NCBI RefSeq assembly: GCF_008831285.2
Contig: NC_045141.1
Span: forward strand, 25,281,315-25,345,314
DNA length: 64,000 nucleotides
Reading direction: 5' to 3'
From: Nymphaea colorata
Lineage: Eukaryota; Streptophyta; Magnoliopsida; Nymphaeales; Nymphaeaceae
Position 1 is the stretch's first letter, and each line of letters begins with the position of its first letter. Under the pieces are notes generated by a model. That model was not told where the DNA came from. It saw only the letters and a program-made list of their open reading frames with translations, and ran no database searches. Below are positions 11,511 through 22,038 of this stretch, one piece after another. The position numbers were made by a program, and so were the translations under genes.

Positions 11511-14500
11511 ATGGATCCTTCTCATCAAGCCTCTCCTCCCGCCTTCACCTTCCTCCACCCAAACCGTAACCTTGTCCCTAATTTCGCCTTCACCCATCCA
11601 AACCCTAACTCCAATTTGTCCTTCGTCCCTCAAAACCCTAACCCTAGCTTCATCTTTGCCCCTCCCCCTCCCCCTCCCGCCTCTATCCCTCGACAGGCGC
11701 CCCCAGACCTCCGGGCAACAGCTTCTCTGCTGAAATCACTGATCGATCATGCGGAGCGTACGGTCAAAGAGGTCTCCGATCTCCTCCATCTGCAGAAACC
11801 CCTTGCTCAGGTCCAGTTCTCATCTTGTCCGTACGATTCCCGGCACAGAATGCCGCCGGAGGACCTATTCCTTCACTATCTTCGCTGTCCTTCTGCGCCT
11901 GGGAACGTCGACCCGAAGGAGTTGCCCCCGCCGAGCTATCGGAGTTCGCTTAAATCGGAGCCGGACTTACCGTCGGAGAACCACTTCTTCGGTCGCCTGG
12001 AAGAGTCAGGGGAAGATCTCTGCTTTTCCCTCGATGAGGAAGCGGGATACAACGCTAATTTCTTTTACAGGGACTGTCCTGGTGTGGTTGGGCCCCCGAT
12101 TGATGCGGATACGAAGCGCATTTTCACTCTTCCTCCCGTTCTTTCTGCTGAATGCGTTAATTTTGGTAGCAAAGAATTGGACATCAAGAATCATCGGCCG
12201 AGATTCCTTCCTTCAGAGTTCTGGGAATTGAAGCGTGAGGTGATGGGATGGATTGATTATCCGGCTAGGTGTTCTTTCACCGTGCATAGGGCCGTTTTGT
12301 GTTTGGGTAACCTGAAGAAGGTCGACGTGAAGAGATGGATAGTTTCAAATTCCCCGTTGCATGGGATCGTAATAGACGCTGATATGCGAGATCATTTATT
12401 CCTTCTACTGAAACTCTGTTTGAGAGCAGTGTCAAGAAATGCAGACTGTTGTATGGAAGATATCTCCGGGAATTGTTATTCTGACTGTCCGGTTCTTTTC
12501 GAGAGCTTGTCATGGTTGGGCTCTCAGTTGACAATTTTATATGGACAGGTAAACGGGAAGCTCTTCGCAATGAACATGGTCAAGCACAGTTTGCTTGGTG
12601 CTGCTCGTTCTTCGTTGTTATTCCAAATAGCCGATGAGCTTGAAGTTGAGTGCCATGTCGAAGATGGTCCAGTTGACAGGCCTTCTAGAATTGGAAATTA
12701 TGGTGATCAAAGATGTCCAGATGGTGGACAAGTACTCGGCGGAGAAGAGGTTTACGTATCACGAGTAGCTGCTGCTGTAGCTGCATTGTTTGAGCGTGCT
12801 TCGTTGGAGGAAAGGATAAAGGGTTTGCGTCTGTCTGGAGCACCCTCCAAATTTCAACGGTAAGATCTATATACATAACGTCTGTTGCTTGTTTGAGGTT
12901 GGTTCTGTTGTTAAAGCCTATTATCCGTTTGGAAATGTTCTATTTTGTTATTTTGCATCGACTTTTATATACCGTGGTTGTGAATCTTATCCTTGTTCTT
13001 GCACTGTTTGGAATCCCAGTAGCTCTTGATAACAAGCATTTTATGTAGTTTCTTTGCATAAATTCTTTGCTAAAGTTGGATTCAGATCATAATTCAGATA
13101 AATATTTTCTTGAGTACTGGTGTAAGGCTGTGTAAGACACCAATACTCCTATTTTTCCATCAATTTGTCAGAATCCCTGAAAGTTAGGAAGACTGAGCGT
13201 ATAAAGTGATCCTTCATGTTACTAAGTATGGGTTTAATGGATAGTGTTTTGAAAAATGGGAATATACACCATTCTGTTGATGTTTGGTTTTTCCTGAACC
13301 TCATGCTGTGTCTTGTATTTTTTTTTTTTAAGGAGAACTTAATGGACGTTTAAGAAATCCTTTTGGCTCTAAGGCCAAAAAACTATTAAACGTGTTCCCA
13401 GTATCTGGTAGGCACTATGTCCAGCCACTTTGATGACCATCTTGTTAACATTGTGTTTTCCTGCATAATTTCAGGAACATACTTATGCAAATTTAAATGT
13501 TCTCACAAATTTCATTATCCAAATTATGTGGACCATTTTGAAGATTTAGAGTTTGTTATGACTCTTTTTTAAATCATGGGACATGTTTCATAGAATGTTG
13601 TTATTATGCTAAATTTGTTTCCAGTTTGCAATAATTTTTCTACCTATATTGAGCAATGTTTTCAAACCCACTGACTTGGAACTTGACTCATCCATTCTCA
13701 ACTCGTGACTTGGCGGGCCAACTCAGTGACTCAGGCTGGGTTTTGTTAACTATTTTTTTAAAGAAAAGACAATCTATACATTGTTTTTAAACATAAAGTA
13801 AAAGTGTAATGACCTAATTAGTTATGTGACGAAAAAAGTAAGTCAAGCTAACAGCAATTAAAGTCCTAATTAAGTTATTTGACATGGATGAGGATCACAT
13901 TGTACATGATGCCACCTAACACCAACTAACAGATACAATCTAAAAGATGGATCATGGATGACACCAGTGGTAGCACCACAGGACACTGATCTTAGAAACC
14001 AAACATATTCCATCTCAAATTTTCTTCTCTTCTCTTAATAATTAATATGCATATTCAATGAGGGTAACAGAAAAGAGTGATGTGCATTATAAATTATAGA
14101 ACTTGAAACCTTAGAAGCCACAAAAGAAACCATATGCATTCAGTCAAATAATACTTATTACAGATTTTGAAACCTCAAACGCTACACAAGAAATTGTATG
14201 TATGATTGCATTCAGTCAAAGAATAAAATACTTGTGATTAAGAAAAAAATCAACACTCAACAACACCTGCATGCCACATAGTATATAAATCCTGATTTCA
14301 AACTTCAAAGGCCCAAAAGTGTGGATGCTGGAACAGTAAAATTGGTAAAGGAAAGACAAAAGCATCTGTTGGAAAAGGAGAAATCGAGAGGTTCTAGAAA
14401 GTGTAAAAGAGAGGGTGGTCTTGGAAAAAGAGAGAGAGGAAGAGATGGCATTAAGAGAGAGAGAGAGAGAGAGAGAGATTGATATGCTGAAAAAAGGGTG

Positions 14501-17500
14501 AGAGATAAACGATTGGAAATAATGACAGAGAGGGGGATAAAAGGGAGAAGCAACAAAATCAATAGGAAAAAAAGGGTACATTAGATGTTGTCGGCTTCAC
14601 TATTCCTATTAGTGCACTCGCCAGATATACTGTTCCTGCCAGTGCCAGTGCCCGAAACCAGTCGATAAATCCTGAAGGGTTACAAAATGAAAAGTAAAAA
14701 CTGCCCCCTAATGTCAGATTTCTTGTTGAGGTTTGATGCTGGTAAAGTTGTTGGAACAACCACCTCCCCCTCCTGCCAGTGTGGTTGCCGGATTGAGGTG
14801 GATGGATAAAACAAATGGGACATTTTCATAGGATTAGGATTTTCTTGTTTCATCATCCCTCATCGGTGTCACGCAAAGGTAAAACAGAAACAAAAGCCCA
14901 TCTGTTGGGTTTCTTATATTTGATGAAAAAAATACCGTAAGGCCTTTAGCTCATCAAGAAAAAATAACTAAAACTCGCCCAAGTCTTGTTTGACTCGTGA
15001 CTCAGCCAAGTCAAATGAGTTACTACTGAATCACACTGAGTCTTTAATGGAAACGAGACTGCATACTGGGTTGACCCAGTAGGGGGCCGAGCCAAGCCAA
15101 CGGCAAAATCAACAAGCTGACTCAGCGAGTTTTTTTAACATTGATATTAAGGACCCAGGGGCAAACTGTGGCAGATTCTTTGGCCTAGACATTCATGTTA
15201 GCATGATACACCACGATGTTAAGGGTGATCACTAGTATATGTAGCTGAGGCCGAACTAAAGCAAACATGGATAAAATGATTCAGTGTGGTGAAAATCATG
15301 GATTCAAACCACTGGTATTTTTAAATCCCATATTTTATGTGAAATCCAATGAGACTCTGGAAGCAGGTCTTGGAGACTACTGATTGACAATGAAATGCTG
15401 AAACATGCTACCTGAAAACTGGCTGAGATTAGTATGCTGCCAAAGATCTTCTGTCAGTGTTATCCCCTTTTAAGTGTCGTCGAAGGAAGTTCCTTTGTGG
15501 TCTTAGATCCTGGAAAGAATCAAGTTTTATCATTTGAAGCTATAGTTTGCAGAAAAATTATCTAAAGTCGCATGGTTGGCATCCATCAGTTTCTCTTGTT
15601 TTTTTCTTCCTTTATATATCTAATTTAGTGTCTGGTGTCCATGATGTTGAATGATGCTCGTTTTTTGCCTGCAAGTCAATTTTCAATGTAGTTAATAATA
15701 GCATTCTTTTTATAGGTTAACAGAGCATGCACAGGTTTCTACTAGGGCTGATGAAGTGCGCAGAGGGCGCCTTGAGTATAGACCTATAATTGAACATGAC
15801 GGACTTCTGTGGCAACGATCTCAAGACCAGGTTCTTTTTTCTGCTTTAGAGTCATTTCTTTATGCATGGAAGAACACTTATTTCACATTTGCTTTCCATA
15901 TAAGGGCGTAGGTTATACATGGTTATTTTGAGTTTTCTGACAGAGATGCAGTACAGGTGTGGGAGTAGCAGAGCCATGTGCGAGCCAAGGTTGAGTACAT
16001 GGCCACCCTGACCTGAAAAGTTCAGCACAGAGGTTTGGTCCAGGATGAGCATCTCACCCTAAAACCCTCCCCTAGTAGGCTTGTGCTCCCCATCCTTTTT
16101 CCAACCCTTTTCTCTTTTTGAGGAAAAACCTTATCCTACCGGTATCTGAACACCTCTTTCGGTGTTCTCTATGGAGTGTTGTCTCTGGTGCCCTTTACAG
16201 TACATATTTCTGCTCCAGCCACTGCATGAGAAGTGTGTAAAAAATTGCATTATGTTTTGAGGAATGTATAAAGAATGAAGTTTGTTTTGTTTTGTTTTTT
16301 TCATTTTCCTGATACCTTTTACTCTAAATTGCCACTTGATATATGCTCATTTTCTCTGGTGCTGCCTTTTTCTGGCTCATGTTTTGAATTTTTTGATATT
16401 GTTTGAAGGATGATGGAAGAAAGCTCAAGACAAAGGAGGAGCTCTTGGCTGAAGAAAGAGATTATAAACGTCGGCGAATGTCATATCGTGGCAAGAAGGT
16501 TAAACGGACACCAGTACAGGTTGTTATCTTATTGTTGGTCAAAGAAATTCCTGAACTGTGAAACTGCATTGGTGACTTGTTCAGTTGCTAATTTATAGTT
16601 TTATATTCTCTTCTGTATTTGATAACTAAACTTGGCTCTGTTTTCATTGGGCCAGGTTGTTTGATTACAAATAGTGGGTAATCTATTTAATATAGAAAGC
16701 ACCAAGAAGTCTGTTTTGTGTCTAAACTTCAATGGTTATGAGTGGCTGGTACCCACTTCGCAACCACAAAACTCAGAAGTGAATTGGAAGATTTAGGGTT
16801 TGCTTCTAACATGTTCATTTTCTCTCTCTCCCCTCGTCAACACCCCCTCCCCCCACCAAAAAAATAAACCTAATTTTTATTTGTTTAATAACAAAAATAT
16901 AATTTTTAGTACTGTCATGTGTGTGTGTGTATATATATATATATATAGGTAGCTATTGTGTGTTGGATGTTGTTAAATGGTTAAAAATAAAAAATCTATC
17001 ACTAAAACGTTGTTGCATGAGCATTAGCAACAGTTTATGGTGCAGCAATGTTTGATGGTACTTGTACATATATATATATATATATAGGTAGCTATTGTGT
17101 GTTGGATGTTGTTAGATGGTTAAAAATAAAAAATCTATCACTAAAAACCGTTGTTGCATGAGCATTAGCAACAGTTTATGGTGCAGCAACGTTTCATGGT
17201 ACTTATATATATATATATATATATATATATAGGTAGCTATTGTGTGTTGGATGTTGTTAGATGGTTAGAAATAAAAAATCTATCACTAAAAAGTAAAAAC
17301 CGTTGTTGCTATGTTGTTGCATGAGCATTAGCAACAGTTTATGGTGCAGTAACGTTTCATGGTACTTTTAGCAATGATTCATGCTTTCATGGTACTGTTA
17401 ACGACAAATTTTTAATTTTTAGCTATCCAGCAACATCGTACATACGACATCATGAAATTCTCCTATATGTATCAACAAAGACAAAAACACATATACAACT

Positions 17501-20008
17501 AGCTTATTCGATATGTGTCAATGTTGTAAAAGGAATATCGTACATGTATCGGTCGGGCCTACCTATACACTATATGGTAACGTAGTGTAATGTATCGTAA
17601 ATTAATTTTTAATTCATAACAGTTTTTCAAAAAATTAAAAAACAGAGAAAAATTAGAAAAAATCGGTAGAATCAGGAAAAACAAAAAGAAATCAGAAAAA
17701 ATGTGTTCTATTCTATGTAAAAAACTCCATCACTTCATTCATATGCCATAATATATTAACAACACATTTAGAAATGACAAATAAGAAATTCATAATAACA
17801 TAAGAAACATCCATCACAACTTTAAAGTTTAAATTTAAAGCATTTTAGATTACATTACAAGTTTGCAACAAATAATGTATTATGATTATCATCAATCAAG
17901 GTCTCCCCACAGGGCCATGAGTAAACCTTCTTATGCACCAGCGACTTTTCCTCTAAATCAACAATTTATCACATAAATGGATGATTTTTGTAGAAAAACT
18001 AGTAAAACTTCCCCCTCTCACAACTTTTAGACCTGTTTAGAAAGAGGGAGAGGGAGGTTCTTTTGTCAAAGCTACAAAAAATCATTTTATCCTCGTATCG
18101 TATGACACAGAGGTGTATCGGCTGTATTGTATGATATGGCCGATGATACACAAGCTTATCTTTTACGCAAGCGTATCGTGGGATACAAATAACACTGACA
18201 TATGTATTTCAAAAATATATGAATTTAGATACACATATGCATAGCCTGGGTGATATATACATTGCATACACTATAAATTCATTTTTTATTCAAATATGTT
18301 ATGTTATCTAATATTGTAATAAATTTATGTTAGCAAAACATACAAAAGCACTTTTATATGCAACTGGTCATTCAGCTTCTTACCTTCTAGCTGGCATCTT
18401 AGAAATTGATAAGTGGAGAAGGGTAATAATGTAGCTTAATGGCTGATAATATTGAAAAAAAGGTTGCACCTAAAAATTTATGTTCCTTAGGTTAAATAAA
18501 GTTTCCTTTTGATCCTTGTTTGACAGGTTTTGTGAAAAATGTGGCCCTTATTAGGAAAATGCAAAGGATGGGACTTTTTCTGGAATAACAGGAAAATGGT
18601 AGGCACAGAAACGGAAAATTCCCTTAACATTATTAGGTATTGTTAGAGAGGTTAAGAGCTTATTACATTATAATCAACATAAAATTTGCTTATAGTAAGG
18701 GTATTGTGGTAATTTTATTCATGAACAAAGTTAGTCATAACCTAAGGTTTGCTTCATATAAGATTATTCTTAATTAATGGTCAAAACAGGTGTGAATTGA
18801 TTAGGGTTGAATATTATTCAACAGTCCAAGCCAAAAATTTGAATTGGATTCAGTGGAATCTGTCCTTGTGAAAAGGATTGCACAACATAAAAGTCAGATT
18901 TCTCTTGTTTTGTGAAGTCTTGAAGAAGGGTAAAAAAAAAACTGGGGAGCATAAGGCACCATGAGGATGTTCATTCTGATTTCCTGACCATAAGTTTTAA
19001 ATCTGTTATGAGAAAGCTGCAAAATTAGAAATAGATGTTAACTGAATTTGCATTTAATGTAGAACGAACCACAAAAGGTTGGCCCTTAACAGGCAGAAAT
19101 CTGGGCATAGATGCTGCCTGATCTGATTCTGAGTTGATTTAAGTTCAGAAATCTGGGCCGAATCATGTATATTTTTTTCTCACACTCCTAATCTTTATTA
19201 ATTCTCAACTGGTGGTCAAAAAAATAAAATTATTTGACTTGCTTCTGTCTTGCCGTGTGGTTTTTTTTTTTTCACTTTTGAAAAGCAATTTTATTTTCCT
19301 TTTTTGAAGGTGTTAAGGGATATAATTGAAGACCACATGGATGAAATTACACGTGCTGGTGGCATTGGATGCTTTGCAAAAGGTGCAGAAAAAGGAGTTT
19401 TGTCTCTTGAAGCTATTTCTGGCAACACTGCGACCGCAGATATTCATGAATCTCAGGGTGTCTCCTATTGTGCATCAGATGACAGACTGTTTGTAAAGAA
19501 TGATAGAAATGTTTCTTATGTAACAGAAGAGGTCCATTTGCGTGGGGTCCAGACAAGCAAAAGCTATAATTCACAAAGTGTTTCAAACAAGGGAAATTGG
19601 GGCGAGTCAATACATTATAATCACCAAAACAGCAGTCAAAAGGCCCTGAGTAAGGATAAACATGATAGAAGTTACAGATCAAGAAGCCCACCTGGTGTGA
19701 GAAGTGCCAGGGAATACCTGGATAAGTATGAGCATGGGGAAAGGAAAGATCGTATGGACGTTCGGACGAAAAGTATGCACTCTTCTAGAACAGGGAACCA
19801 CAGTGAAAGATCACATTCTTCATCAAGACAAAGGGTATCAAATGAAAAAGGTTACACAGGATGGACAATAAAGGAAGATAGATGGAGCAGCGGGATGTAT
19901 GGAGGAACTTCTTCAGAATCTAATACACTACATATGTTGGAAGATAGATATGATCCTTCTCTGTCATATAATTCAGAAACCTATGGCTGTGATTATTATG
20001 GAAGCTAG
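11511..20008 (+). CDS. SNRNP48: U11/U12 snRNP 48 kDa protein (U11-48K, minor spliceosome)
   Basis: U11-48K is a component of the U11/U12 di-snRNP that recognises the 5' splice site of U12-type introns in the nucleus. Coding exons are 11511-12859, 15716-15830, 16409-16519 and 19310-20008. They stay in one frame and give 757 residues. Residues 106-126 form a CHHC zinc finger (C106-x5-H112-x9-H122-x3-C126), the hallmark of this protein. Before it is a Pro/Asn-rich N-terminus. Exon 3 encodes the basic stretch ERDYKRRRMSYRGKKVKRT and exon 4 opens with VLRDIIEDHMDEITRAGG, both typical of the family. The tail (about 640-705) is rich in Arg and Ser (for example RSYRSRSPP). The human protein is near 340 residues; the long charged tail here agrees with my memory that plant versions are longer. 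The ATG at 11511 was chosen because the 15 nt upstream lack an in-frame ATG and a TATA box sits 45 bp away. Two stops in a row (TAG TGA) end the frame. Confidence 0.92.
11600..11647 (+). promoter_or_regulatory. Telo-box-like AAACCCTAA motifs inside the first exon
   Basis: AAACCCTAA occurs at 11600-11608, and an overlapping AAAACCCTAACCCTAG at 11632-11647. Telo-boxes near plant start sites are common in translation and RNA-processing genes. Here they lie within the coding sequence and also encode NPN peptides, so a regulatory role is only possible. Confidence 0.4.
13654..15143. mobile_element. Non-autonomous hAT-like element in SNRNP48 intron 1
   Basis: The ends are inverted and imperfect: 'caatgttttcaaac' at the left and the reverse complement of 'caatgttaaaaaaac' at the right. 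Just outside are 'atattgag' (13646-13653) and 'atattaag' (15144-15151), which fit an 8-bp target duplication with one mismatch. Both subterminal regions are rich in 'actcgtgactt'/'gactca' words. There is no transposase frame. The 8-bp duplication suggests hAT, but the terminal bases are not the classic hAT ends. It fills about half of the 2.9-kb intron. Confidence 0.5.
14455..14479. repeat. (GA)n microsatellite
   Basis: An uninterrupted GA run of about 25 bp in SNRNP48 intron 1, within the putative element. Confidence 0.85.
16920..17370. repeat. Three-copy tandem repeat (~140-165 bp unit) in SNRNP48 intron 3
   Basis: Three successive units begin with a (TA)n tract followed by 'ggtagctattgtgtgttgga' (about 16948, 17087 and 17232). 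Each continues through 'aaaaatctatcactaaaa', 'gcatgagcattagcaac' and 'agtttatggtgcag'. Copies differ by a few bases, and the third has an extra piece around 17290-17312. Each unit contains 'gttgttgcatgagcattagcaac', which can pair with itself as a small hairpin. Confidence 0.92.
17517..18199. mobile_element. 683-bp non-autonomous DNA element in SNRNP48 intron 3
   Basis: The element starts 'gtcaatgttgt' and ends with the reverse complement of 'gtcagtgttat'. It is flanked on both sides by 'atatgt' (17511-17516 and 18200-18205). Both arms carry several 'gtatcg'/'cgatac' words, and the core is A/T-rich. No coding sequence is visible. This is the usual form of a MITE-type insertion; the superfamily is not clear from a 6-bp duplication. 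Confidence 0.6.
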
Positions 20009-21075
20009 TGATGGATTGAAGATCAGCATGCATATAGTGGAGATGTGTCCAAGAAATTTCTTCACTGAAGGATCCAAAGAAAAAGTGATGAATGAGTGGC
20101 CTTTGTCAGGGGAGAGGAGTAAGTTTCAAATTCTTGATTTTTTGACAATATGTGCCTCCTTTTAAAATTAACAAGGTTCAGTCATATGTTTGTGCAGTAA
20201 GAAGTTATTCAGGGTTCGAGAATTTTTTTTCTGCTCCTGTATCCTTCTTTGTATCCTTAACTTATAATTTTGGCATGATCAAGGCATTGAGTGTTCTCAA
20301 TCTATCACTTAGGTTTTTATTGCTTCATTCCTTCTCCTCCTTGTGAATTGATTCATCCTGCATGTTATATTTGACTATATCCTGTTATAATATCGTTTTG
20401 CTACATGCTGGTATGATTTCCTAGATCATCATATTACATCTATTTTCGTCTTAGGCATTTGGCACATACTGGTAATGACTTGTGAAATGCCTTTTATGCA
20501 GTATGTTCTTGTTTATTTATGGTGATCCGAACCCTTTGGGATCAATAGATATGGTTGGCTTAAGTAACACTTTGTTGATTTTGTTGAATATTAACCTATG
20601 CAGCTATAATTTATTTATCATTTTAGCTTATCCTTGTGATTCACTGGTGTCAAGAATTTATCTTGCCTTTTCTTTTTGTTGTTTCCATTTTATTGGAAAG
20701 ATAACAATTTCTATTGGAGTTGACAAAGCAATAGGCCTTATAAAGTCATCGAAACTAGCATTAGTCTTGTGTTCTTTTGTGTTGTTTCTGTTTTATTGGA
20801 AAGATAACGATTTTAATTGGAGCTAAAATATAGTAGTTGGTCTTATCAGGTCATTGAATATATCATTCCCTAATGTGGTTGGCAACAGACTAGCATAGAT
20901 CATCCAAAATTTCTCATAGGCTGTTCACAAGCTGTTTCGAATCGAGCTGAGCCAGCTCAAACTCGGCTCGAGCTTGAGTTGAGTTCAATTTCATTAGCTT
21001 GAGCTCGACTCCTCTCAAGCTCTTACAACTCGAACTCAGCTCAATTAAGCTCGAGCCTAAGATTGACTTGACTCT

Positions 21076-21220
21076 AAGCCTGGGCATAGGGTTGGGTACC
21101 GGGTACCCAGCCCAAAAAAAAGCACCCGCGGGTAGCCCCGACTAAGCGTGATTCGGCCTGATAATTTTTTAATATTAATTTTATTGATTTTTATATATAA
21201 ATTATAATATTTTATTACTA

Positions 21221-21293
<73 letters not shown>

Positions 21294-21354
21294 TTGAATC
21301 GGGCTGGGCCCGGGCTCGGGTTTCAAGTGTTGGGCCAGCCCGATGCGCATGCCT
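21076..21354. mobile_element. 279-bp element nested in the fold-back element
   Basis: The 10-bp word 'acttgactct' flanks it on both sides (21066-21075 and 21355-21364), which is a good target duplication. The ends are inverted: 'gcctgggcatagggttggg' at the left, and at the right the reverse complement of 'ggcatgcgcatcgggctgg'. The centre is a (TA)n tract (about 21223-21290). A 9-11 bp duplication is typical of Mutator-like elements, so a MULE-derived MITE is the best guess. Confidence 0.62.
21223..21290. repeat. (TA)n microsatellite
   Basis: A nearly pure TA run of about 68 bp, interrupted once by TTATA, in the core of the nested element. Confidence 0.9.
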
Positions 21355-21920
21355 ACTTGACTCTTGAGCCAAGCCAAGCATTCATTAAAAAATTATTTTT
21401 TTTAAAGCGGCAGCATGTGGAATCTCCCACGTGCTAGTCGCGTATATACCCATTTGAGCAGCCTACCTTTTTTGATAATTTTATGAGACGTATTTTATAT
21501 ATATTTTTTTCGAGCTTAATTAAGTTTAACCGAGCCGAGCCCACTCAACTCGAACTCGACAACTCATTTATGTTGTCGAGTTCATTTCTTAACTCGAACT
21601 CGACCCGTTTAATATACGAGTCAAGTTTATCGAGCAAGTTCGGGTTGAGCTTGAGTTAGCTCAACTCGTTGAACAGCCCTATTTGCAGCCTCATCATTTT
21701 GTGCATAATTTGTGGAATTCTTCAGAGGAACTTTTTATTGGATAACTTCCATGTTTTGTCATGAAAATTCTGGTATAGGTTTTTGGATTGATGGATGGTA
21801 GTTCTGGTATTATGTTCTGGTTGTTTTTATGTTATGTCTATTTTCACTTATGTGTTTCTTCAATTTGGTTACTGGAATTGGAATCAAATTATTAATGTGG
21901 ATTCAGGTCTTAGTTCTAGG

Positions 21921-22038
21921 ATGGACTGTTTAAACAAGTGCACTATGTTTAGTATTTCATTAGCCTTTAGTTACCATGTATGGACTGTTTAAACAAGTGC
22001 ACTATGTTTAGTATTTCATTAGCCTTTAGTTACCATGT
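21921..22038. repeat. Exact 59-bp tandem duplication
   Basis: Copies 21921-21979 and 21980-22038 are identical as far as I can read, starting 'atggactgtttaaacaag' and ending 'ttagttaccatgt'. Lack of differences implies a recent event or an assembly artefact. Confidence 0.95.

Larger units (their letters stand above)
20918..21680. mobile_element. Fold-back DNA element rich in 'gagct/aactcg' words
   Basis: The left edge 'aggctgttca' and right edge 'tgaacagccct' are inverted copies. Both arms are packed with related words such as 'gctcgagcttgagttgag' and 'gggttgagcttgagttagct', giving long imperfect self-complementarity. No transposase frame is present. I could not find a clear target duplication. 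A second element (21076-21354) is inserted inside it. Confidence 0.55.

Noticed and set aside
19250..19309. ATG at 19250 as the start of a separate gene for the 19310-20008 frame
   Set aside because: The frame joins in phase to the three upstream SNRNP48 exons through a 'tttgaag' acceptor at 19309, and the T-rich stretch before it is the intron's pyrimidine tract.
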